Positions 56,400-64,000 of a stretch of 64,000 bases of DNA are shown here, one piece after another. The stretch comes from Corinectria fuckeliana. Taxonomy: Eukaryota > Ascomycota > Sordariomycetes > Hypocreales > Nectriaceae. The DNA is taken from NCBI GenBank assembly GCA_019137255.1, contig WPDH01000318.1, forward strand, positions 39,446 through 103,445. Reading direction: 5' to 3'. Position 1 is the stretch's first letter; each line of letters begins with the position of its first letter. A program made the position numbers and the translations under genes. The notes below the pieces were generated by a model. That model was not told the origin of the DNA. It made no database searches and saw nothing but the letters and a program-made list of their open reading frames with translations.

Positions 56400-58225
56400 A
56401 GTTTGTTTTCTTTTTGGAGTTTTGATGCATTGTGCTTCGATGCAAGTCTGCTTGCTCTTCTTTTTGATGTGGTGATCAGTTTTTCTCATGTGCGGGCTGT
56501 GGCCTCATTTCTCTGCTTTGTCTAGCTTCCTAGACATCTTGATGTCCTCATCTAGTGATTCTGCCAATTCGCCGAGCTCAATTCGATTAGTACTCTTTTA
56601 TCGTGTAGTGTTAAGTAGCAAGGACAATCAGCCTTTGCGGCTTTCCTTCAGAGGACACTCATGGCTGCGAGGACCCAGGGGCACTCCTGTAATAGGAGTA
56701 GTGTACGACGCCATCCTGATACGGTGACCACCACATGACGTCGGCACAGACAGATTCTTATAGCAACCGATGTGTCATGTTTAAGATTTCACTGAGAAAA
56801 GTAACATGCCCTAGGACACCCGAGGAAGTCCTAAAAGGTCCAGTCATGAGAAAGAGCGAATCGCTGTAGGGCAACCCTTCATTAACCTTGTGTCGGCAAA
56901 TCCAAGTCACTCGTGTTCCTATCTTAAGTGCCTGTGATAGCAATGTCTCGAAACTGCGGTATTGCAGCGTCCCATACCAATGCGTGGCTTACCCGAGGGG
57001 AGTCCATTCTTAGGGGGATCATGAAGACGAAATCTCGATGAACATTCGCTTGCTGTCCATCCCTTTGCGAACTAGCTTCTAGGTATAGCCACCACGTTTG
57101 CGTATGGCGCAGGCCCTCTGGCAGCTCAACGCTCACATCACCGACTCCATAACAGGGAAGTCTATAATTGAATGGATATCAGATACACACGTTGAGCCCT
57201 CAGCCAGAGCCGCCGGGTTGCTCTAAAGAGGTTGCAGTCCCCCAGCTTCAGGAGGCAATGTCCGAGTCTTCACAGATAAGATGAAGAATATTGTCGTCGT
57301 GAGGATCCTCGCTTCCATGTTCATCACGACTATAGTGGCAGTCATTGTCGCAACAACGGTGAGAAAGATCCACGCTGTGAAGCCAATGGAGTCCAAGTCC
57401 AACGACGTACAAGAAAACCCGGCCTACGTGCTTTTCGTTACAGTTCCCGATAGGGCAACTTATGGTGTGGCAACAGAGAAATGACAAGAACAGAGCCCTG
57501 GGTAACACTCACCATTACCTCGATATTGACGGCGAATTGCCGAAAGGGCCATCAACTCCAAGTCACGACGACGACGTCAGCGCCTCGATCGCTGGTCGTC
57601 CCAACCCACGCCTATGTTGCCTTCGACTTTCCCTCTCAGCCGTACTGCGCCTACGCTCGCAGTCAGACACAAAAATATACTAGTGTTCAGACCGGTGTGC
57701 GAGTCGCTAGACGTAGAGCAGGATAGAGAAAGACCGTGATAGGCGTGGACATATACTCACCAAAGCTGTCTCCTGCAGCGGACGTCGAAGTGGAGTATTA
57801 GTAGGGGACTGAGAACTGGATGCTGATTGGGGTATTACAAGAGGTATTACACCCGCGCAAGCAAAACATTTTGACATGTAAGTTGGGTGGAGCAAAATCC
57901 CGCCAAGGGAAATCACTTCGTCAACGCTCAAGGACATCTTTCTATAGTTATACCTTCCTATGAGAGACTAGATCAAACCCGGTAGAAAGTTAGGAATAAT
58001 AGGTCTAAGTCCAAATCGTATAGTTCAGTGTTCAAGCTCGATGATAGGAGAAATGGTCTAGGGTAAGGTCATTGCGATTAAAGCTGAGGATGATCGGGAA
58101 GCCCCACTAAAGTTCACCGCGAAATTCTCTGCCATCCAAGCAAGCTTCAGCCTCTCGATGGAAATGTAGATGTGCGATCCCTCTCTTATTTCTTCCCCTC
58201 CGCCACCTCACATCCAGATGCAATT
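56400..58225. other. Intergenic, upstream of PUS1
   Basis: No supported gene. A frame pair at 57248-57508 (minus) and 57281-57484 (plus) covers the same DNA; neither has a recognised domain. The last 70 bases are CT-rich leader of PUS1. Confidence 0.4.
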
Positions 58226-60220
58226 ATGGCGGCTGACAACGAGGGTCCTGTCGCGAGCAGCACCAGCAACTCCCGCCCTAGCGAGGGCGCGGGTACCAAC
58301 AACGGCGACGCTTCTTCCAAGAATGATTCTGGCAACGATGGCTTCCGCCGCAACCCTCGACACGACCACCGAACCCGCGGCAAGGGTCGAAGCGAGAAGG
58401 GACGAGGAGAGTGGGGGTGCGTTGCTCAATGCCTCTTCTTTCAATGGGATCACACGTGCCAATGGGGCTGACCAGATGCTAGACGGGAAAAGAACGACAA
58501 GCGCAAGAAGAACGACGAGTACCACGAGTTCAAGCGTCGCAAGCTGAACGACAGGGGCGATGCAGCCAAGGCCGAAGCCGAGGCTGCGAACCCCTTCTCC
58601 AAGGACGAGATTGCCGCCGAGTCGCGCCGCCCCAAGCGCAAGGTCGCCGTCATGATCGGCTACGCCGGCACCGGATACAAGGGCATGCAGGTCAACGGCA
58701 ACGAGAAGACGATCGAGGCGGACCTGTTCAAGGCCTTCGTCGAGGCTGGCGCCATCTCCAAGGCCAACGCCGACGACCCCAAGAAATCAAGCCTGGTGCG
58801 CTGTGCGCGAACCGACAAGGGCGTGCACGCCGCCGGCAACGTCATCAGCCTGAAGCTCATCATCGAGGACGACGACGTCGTCGACAAGATCAACGCCGCG
58901 CTGCCGGAGCAGATCCGCGTCTGGGACATCCAGAGGACCAACAACAGCTTCAGCTGCTACCAGCTTTGCGACTCGCGGTGGTATGAGTATCTCATGCCCA
59001 GCTACTGTCTCCTCCCTCCCCACCCCGAGACCTTTCTGGGCAGGAAGCTGGTCGAGCTCGCAAAGGAGCACGGCGCAGAGGATGACCTCAATGCTAAGAT
59101 GGCGGACGTGAAGGACTTCTGGACCGACGTGGAGGAAAAGGAGATCAAGCCCATCCTGGCGCGGCTGGACCCCGAGGTCAGAGCGGCTGTCCTGGAGCGG
59201 CTACACGTCGGCGAGGAGGCAGAGCAGACTGAAGGAGACAAGGAGATGGAGGACAAGGAAGAGACGGCCGCCGCGGAGGAGACGCCTGCAGAGGAGAAGC
59301 CTGTGGCTGAGATTGCTGTCGACGGTGCTGCTGAGCCCGAAGCACCGCAGCCTACCGTCACGCTCGAGAGCCATCAGCCCAAGGGCCGCGAACTCGGACC
59401 GATCGACTTCGCCCTCCGCGACATCAAAGCTGCCTACGTCTCGGCCAAGCGCCGGTACCGCGTCACCCCCGACCGTCTCCAGCGGCTGCAGGATACGCTG
59501 GATAAGTACAACGGCACGCGCAACTTCCACAACTACACGGTGCAGAAGCCCTTTTTCGACCCCTCGGCGAAGCGCCACATCAAGTCGTTCGTCGTGAACC
59601 CCAAGCCCATCATCATCAACGACACGGAGTGGCTGTCGCTCAAGGTCCACGGCCAGAGCTTCATGATGCACCAGATTCGCAAGATGGTCGGCCTCGCCAG
59701 CCTGGTCGTCCGCTGCGGCACCCCGCTCGACCGCATCGACGAGAGCTACTTGAACCAGAAGATGGCCATTCCAAAGGCCCCTGGCCTGGGACTGCTGCTG
59801 GAGCACCCGGTCTTCCACAACTACAACCGACGGGCCACCGAGTCGCTCAACAAGGAGACGATTGACTTTGCCAAGTACGACGAGAAGATGCAGGCGTTCA
59901 AAGACAAGGAAATTTATCAGCGGATTTTCAACGTGGAGGAGAAGGACAACTCGTAAGTTCCCCCTGATGCTTGAGGGCCTGATGCTTGAGGGAGGGGGGC
60001 CCCAGTAACCCGGTAATGACTCTAACATCGCGCAAGGTTCCACATGTTTTTCAACCAGATCGATCAGTTCAAGACGAACCACTTCCTGTGGCTGACGGCA
60101 GGCGGCATGAAGGCCGCCGAGATCGCGCGGGATACCACTGGTGAGAAGGTGCAGCGCGATGTGGATAAGCGACTGGGTGATGACGAGGAGGATGAGGACC
60201 CTGAGGGTGGCGAGGGCTAG
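58226..60220 (+). CDS. pus1: tRNA pseudouridine synthase 1 (Pus1)
   Basis: Three exons, 58226-58416, 58483-59952 and 60037-60220, give 614 aa. Residues 1-110 are polar and basic (RRNPRHDHRTRGKG, FKRRKLN), probably nuclear targeting. The TruA-type catalytic domain starts at VAVMIGYAGTGYKGMQ; the catalytic Asp is Asp175 in CARTDKGVHAAGN. Further motifs are SRWYEYLMPSY, GTRNFHNYT and SFMMHQIRKMVGLA. A long acidic Glu/Ala/Pro-rich insertion (about residues 310-370) interrupts the domain, as is common in fungal Pus1. The C-terminus ends in a Glu/Asp-rich tail. Function: makes pseudouridine at several positions in tRNAs and in U2 snRNA in the nucleus. The short upstream ATG at 58218 is out of frame. 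Confidence 0.95.
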
Positions 60221-60592
60221 GCGTATGAGTCTCGGATGCGTATACAACTGCCTGTACGGCGGAGCACTGGACTGCCTCAAGTATAGAAGTAAATGTCCGT
60301 TTTCATAAGATATTCGTAGTCATCACTGAGCTCATCACCGAAAGTTTTCTGTCAGTGGATAGCTGTCGTCGCACTTGATGGCATGGCGCTACAGAGTAGC
60401 TGCAGAGTAAGACGAACAAGCCGCGCGCCTTTGTAATGACTTTTCAAGAATCTCGAGGCTCTGGGTATCTACATCCGTCCTCGTCCCGACCAAAACCCCT
60501 AAAAGGCCTAGACCAAACAAACGCCCAACGCATCCCACCAAACGGTAACCCTCATTGCCGCGCCGCAGCCCGTTTCCCTCCCCCCCTTAGCC
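60221..60592. other. Intergenic between convergent PUS1 and Med22
   Basis: 3' flanks of two convergent genes. No feature seen. Confidence 0.5.
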
Positions 60593-61171
60593 CTAGGTAG
60601 CCTGCGAAGCGTCCTCGGCGGGCCTTAGAGCCTCCCAGGAGCCCCCGCAGCTCTCGGCCAGGTCCCTCATGCCGCGGGCCTCGAGGGAGTCGAGCAAGGC
60701 GGCGACGGCGGCGACGTCGCTGTCGATCTGCTCCTCCTTGGCGCGGGCGTTGGGGTCGCCGCGGCCGAGGGGGCCGAAGACCCAGAGCTCCTTGATCTTG
60801 CGGGAGAGGGCGAGGAGTTCTTTGATGGAGGTGTACTAGATGGTGTGTCAGATTTGATTTTCTTTTTCTAGTTCCATGGGAAGGCATCGGTTGAAAAGGG
60901 AGAAGCTCACCAGGCCGTCAAACTCCATCTTCATGGAGATGCCCGTCACGGCGATGGCTTCTGGGTTGGCGTTGTTGCGCTCGCCCTCGGCTTGGATGGT
61001 GGCGAGCATCATGAGGGTGCGGTAGCGGGTGAGCACGTCGGCGACCAGGCGGTTGTGCGTGTCTAAGGCAGGTAGGAGGGTTAGGTCGGATTTCGGGGCC
61101 TTGTTTGTTTCCAGAGGGGGGGGATCCATCTTACCCATGAGGTTGGACAATGCGGGTTGTGAGCGGTCCAT
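60593..61171 (-). CDS. med22: Mediator complex subunit 22 (Med22/Srb6)
   Basis: Three exons, 61171-61135, 61062-60911 and 60835-60593, give 143 aa, the usual size. The short first exon encodes MDRSQPALSNLM and joins to DTHNRLVADVLTRYRTLMMLAT. The second exon ends with GISMKMEFDGL and the third continues YTSIKELLALSRKIKELWVFGPLG. These helices, an N-terminal helix, a linker with ISM and the Leu-rich LLALSRKIKELW helix, match the Surf5/Med22 family in the head module of Mediator, where Med22 pairs with Med11. Without the first intron the frame stays open but inserts a family-foreign KMDPPPLETN segment, so splicing is preferred. Nuclear. Confidence 0.9.
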
Positions 61172-61775
61172 GCTGTGCGAGAGCCCAGGCGCGCGGCGGG
61201 TTGAAGGCCCAAAGCAGAGGAGAAAGAGTGGTGATGGGAGGGCGTGAGGAGGTGCTTTCCATGCAGATGAGATGAGATGAGATGGATGAGATAGATGTGA
61301 GGCTGAAGCTGGAGTTGGATGGAGCCGGTGGGGGCGGGGCTCCTGGGTTTCCGAGGTGGCGTGGGGTGCACTATGGTAGATACGTCTTTGAGAATCATCC
61401 TAACTTATTCTATCATCCAAGGAGAATACCTTGGCAAATGCACATGGACTAGTGACCGACTGACATGGCGTCCAGATTTTCTTACACATCTTCTACAACC
61501 ACCGGCCCCTTCTAGTGCTAATTTTGTCCCAACTAAGCTACCACTTTATTTCGTACGCAGATACAGAGATGCCATTGCCCTTATTACCAGACGCCCATTC
61601 CATTTGAATTCCGTATAAAAACAGCCCAGCAACCCAGAACAAACCAGCAGGGCAGATGCTAGCGACCCTATGAAATGCCCATAACTTGGAGACCAAAGAC
61701 AACCAACCCCCTGCGTCCGATACGCTCCCAACTCGTACACGTTTGTTACGTCCCCTTCCTCTCTCCTGGGTCTTT
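61172..61775. other. Intergenic upstream of Med22
   Basis: The leader of Med22 has GATGAGATGAGATG-type short repeats near 61262-61290. No coding feature. Confidence 0.5.
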
Positions 61776-62919
61776 CTACGGCAGACCAGACCACTGGCGG
61801 TCCTCGTTCTTCCAGCCCTTGTGCGGCCACTCCTTGGGGAGCGTGGAGAAGGGCGGGAGGATGTACTGGCCGTCGCACTTGTCGGCGTCGCACTTCATGT
61901 CGCACATGCCGTAGTTCTGGCAGTAGCAATCCGAAGCATTGGGGCAGTGGACTGGCTTCTTGCCGAAGATGACTAGCCAGAGGGTAGCTTGAGTTAGCAC
62001 TTAGATCCTGGGTCAAGGGGCAAAAGGCGAGGAGAAAGACAAAATGGGGATTGCGTACCATGCCACGAGTATTCCAGAACTCGGCCGCTCAGGTCATCGC
62101 CCAGCGGCGACACGAGCAGCCACTCGCGGAAGCGGACGTACTCGGCGCGGGGCCTCAGGCGGATGGTCTCGCGGCGGACGGCGAACTGCGAGCAGCAGGT
62201 GACGCCGATCTCGTCGGGGACGGGCAGGCTGGGGAAGAGCTCCTCGAAGGCGGCCTTGTAGACGTGGCGGGCGTGGACGGGCTCGCCGTCCTTGGCGGGC
62301 GTCTCGTCCTGGATGGGCCGGATCTCGGCGGGGCAGCCGAGGATCCAGACGCAGCGCAAATTGGCGTAGCCGACCTTTTTGAGGTTGTCGAAGCGGAAGC
62401 GCTGCAGCAGCGGGAGGGCGTCGTAGTCGGGGTTGTCGTTGTGCCACTGGAAACGCTCGGCGTGGTGGAAGACGACGTTGCCGGGGAGGGAGTCGTAGCG
62501 GTCGATGATGTAGCTGTAGAGGGAGGGAGAGCGTTTAGTTTGGGGTCAGGGGGAAAGATGGGAAGATGGGAAGATGGGAATAGTTACGTCAGGAAAACCA
62601 TGGCCTCACGCCCCTTATTCATGGGGACGGTCAACTTGGCCTTGTTGTCATCGACGACGTAGACGTTCTTCTTCCAGTCGGGCAGGTAGTCGTCGAGCCA
62701 GGTGACGTTCTCGCGCTTCATGCTGGCGACGACCATCTCGACGTCGTCGTCGCCGAGGCGCAGCGACGACGACGACTTGTCGCCGCGGCCGAGGCCCGAC
62801 CTGCCCGACGACGGGAGGATGTTGTCGCGGAAGAGGACGAGGAGGATGACGGCGGCGACGCAGATGCCGAGCAGGTTGACGCGGTTCGCGCGCTGGCGGG
62901 GGCTCCAGTGGCCAGGCAT
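61776..62919 (-). CDS. DUF3431 family type II membrane protein
   Basis: Three exons, 62919-62588, 62513-62059 and 61972-61776, give 327 aa. A single membrane segment at residues 16-33 (LLGICVAAVILLVLF) near a short basic N-terminus suggests type II topology, most of the protein facing the secretory lumen. The domain begins MVVASMKRENVTWLDDYLPDW and continues GREAMVFLTYIIDRYDSLPGNVVFHHAERFQWHND and DNLKKVGYANLRCVWILGCP, the typical order in the DUF3431 family, which resembles glycosyltransferase-like fungal proteins without proven activity. The C-terminal part is Cys-rich (VHCPNASDCYCQNYGMCDMKCDADKCDG), a motif also seen in relatives. Function unknown. Confidence 0.87.
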
Positions 62920-63885
62920 GATTTTTGTGATTGTTGTCGGTAGAGAGGAGATCCTGGGGGGACGGCCGTTGGGTTGTCGTCGTGGCCGTGATGGTGGCCG
63001 TGATGGTGACTGTCGTAGGTAGTCCGTAGGTAGTCGTAGTCGTAGCCGTCGTCGCAAAACCGAACTCGTTCGCAAGCAAACAAGGGTAAATGTGTTCGGA
63101 TGACGATGTGCAGCCTACTGTCTAGGTACTAGTCGCAAGGGAGGTGGCGCACCAACAGTCGCATCCACTTCTGCTATCGCTCTGCCAAGTGGCTACCTAT
63201 CTACTCTACGCATGCCTCACTCAACCCTTGCCCCCTTTCCTTGCATTCTTGGATCCTCGTGCTCCCAGTTCCAGCCGCTGTCTGAACTCTGAGAGAGAGC
63301 GTGCGTGCGTGCGTGGGCTGGGACTTGGCTCTCCACACTGCAACGTCGCCTCGAAAGCCACCCGAATCAGGGGCGCACAGCATGGCAGACCACTGCAGGT
63401 CACTGAACTCGACCTAGTTATTCCTCAACTCACGTCCACTTGAAAAGAGGAAATGTATTGCATCTAACCAAAATCACCTGCTCTACTGTCCGGTCCCCCC
63501 TGCTGTCAATGGCAATTACATCTTCTCTTTGAGCGGTCAGAACCACACCACCAAGGCTCAAACCAGCTCATCCTAGAGCCAAACCAGCTTTTGATTCGCC
63601 CTTTGAGGACCACTCGTTAATATCTGGATAACAAATAAAGGACACCTTCCTCCCTTTGACTTGGTCTTTGCCTTGATCCCTACTAATCTTGAATAAGCCA
63701 AGGTCCGGCAATCTCCATTCACCAATGACACTAAAATGCGACCATCCATGACACAAGCTTGGCCGCGGCAGCACCCTTATTTTTTCTCCGTGGTGTGGCA
63801 AACCCCGAGCCGGGAGGGGGGGGGGGGGGGCTCTCTTCCATACAATCTACGGAAGGCTATAGGGCCCGGTGTCTCACATCAACTT
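62920..63885. other. Intergenic, upstream of DUF3431 gene, no supported gene
   Basis: The leader near 62960-63060 is a tract of CGTCGTGG and GTGATGGTGGC repeats. A G-rich run (about 18 G) lies at 63813-63830. The remaining DNA to the AT-rich block has only short frames. Confidence 0.45.
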
Positions 63886-64000
63886 TTTTTTAAATTTTCA
63901 CACTAGAGTCACCCTACTGTATTATATAAGCTTCGTTTAATTATATATGATATTATATTATAATAAAAGACTATATTTTTATCTTATTTATTTATATATA
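63886..64000. other. Abrupt AT-rich block at window edge
   Basis: Within a few bases the composition changes from GC-rich to almost pure A/T (TTATATATGATATTATATTA and similar). It continues to the end of the window, so the full length and nature cannot be seen. Such edges in Sordariomycetes often mark RIP-degraded repeats. Confidence 0.55.

Noticed and set aside
59201..60280. 359-codon minus-strand frame
   Set aside because: Lies exactly opposite the PUS1 coding sequence, and reads Leu/Val/Arg-rich text caused by strong GC at third positions of PUS1.
61081..61171. Unspliced reading of Med22 through the first intron
   Set aside because: The frame is open, but splicing at GTAAGA ... CTTAG removes a segment foreign to the family and restores the conserved DTHNRLV start.
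1..64000. CRISPR arrays, operons, bacterial promoters, prophage or insertion sequences
   Set aside because: Nothing of the kind is visible; the DNA is eukaryotic with spliceosomal introns. The short tandem repeats noted are micro- and minisatellites without spacer structure.
1..64000. 5S rRNA or spliceosomal snRNA genes
   Set aside because: I looked for the conserved fungal 5S start and for U-RNA Sm-site patterns by eye and saw none; a covariance-model scan would be decisive.

Overview
The window is nuclear DNA of a filamentous ascomycete, most likely a Sordariomycete. Genes carry short GT-AG introns of about 50-100 nt. Recognisable families include a sconB/scon-2 F-box WD40 protein, Mediator subunit Med22, dynactin p62, ribosomal protein eS7, twinfilin, Pus1, a fungal-type succinate/fumarate carrier, WSC and GPI-anchored surface proteins, DUF3431 and DUF924 proteins. 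The genus cannot be told from the sequence alone. Splice structures below were worked out by joining frames at consensus splice sites; all lengths are for the spliced products.

Left part (1-30 kb): a Cys/His-repeat protein whose four introns all cut the same His codon of the repeat (779-2603); a doubtful small ORF (3761-4279); a DUF5071-like protein (5216-6010); an 87-aa membrane protein with a myristoylation-like N-terminus (6783-7046); a CofD/YvcK-like protein (7573-9125) divergent from an MDR oxidoreductase with a 20-nt micro-exon (9981-11153); a GPI-anchored Cys-rich protein (11560-12237); a gene-poor gap; a 7-TM protein (16265-17517); a serine-carboxypeptidase-like protein that has lost its nucleophile and carries a 3' frameshift (20696-22322); a DUF924 protein with a GC-AG intron (23749-24709); a four-TM EXPERA-like protein (25500-26417); and a large unrecognised protein of 865 aa (27037-29765).

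Middle (30-39 kb): a gene-poor, decayed compartment. It holds minisatellite DNA, broken reading frames with RIP-like CAG to TAG change, a Helitron-type (DUF6570-like) relic with a frameshift, and two identical tRNA-Gly(TCC) genes in inverted orientation on either side of that relic.

Right part (39-64 kb): mostly conserved housekeeping genes: dynactin p62, eS7 (convergent), a WSC protein, twinfilin, the mitochondrial succinate/fumarate carrier, sconB/met30, an intron-containing tRNA-Leu(TAA), Pus1, Med22 and a DUF3431 protein. The last ~115 bases switch abruptly to almost pure A/T, which looks like the edge of an AT-rich (RIP-degraded) block.

No operon-like cluster or secondary-metabolite cluster is visible; neighbouring genes do not form one pathway. 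The most unusual things are the exon-equals-repeat architecture of the first gene and the carboxypeptidase pseudoenzyme.
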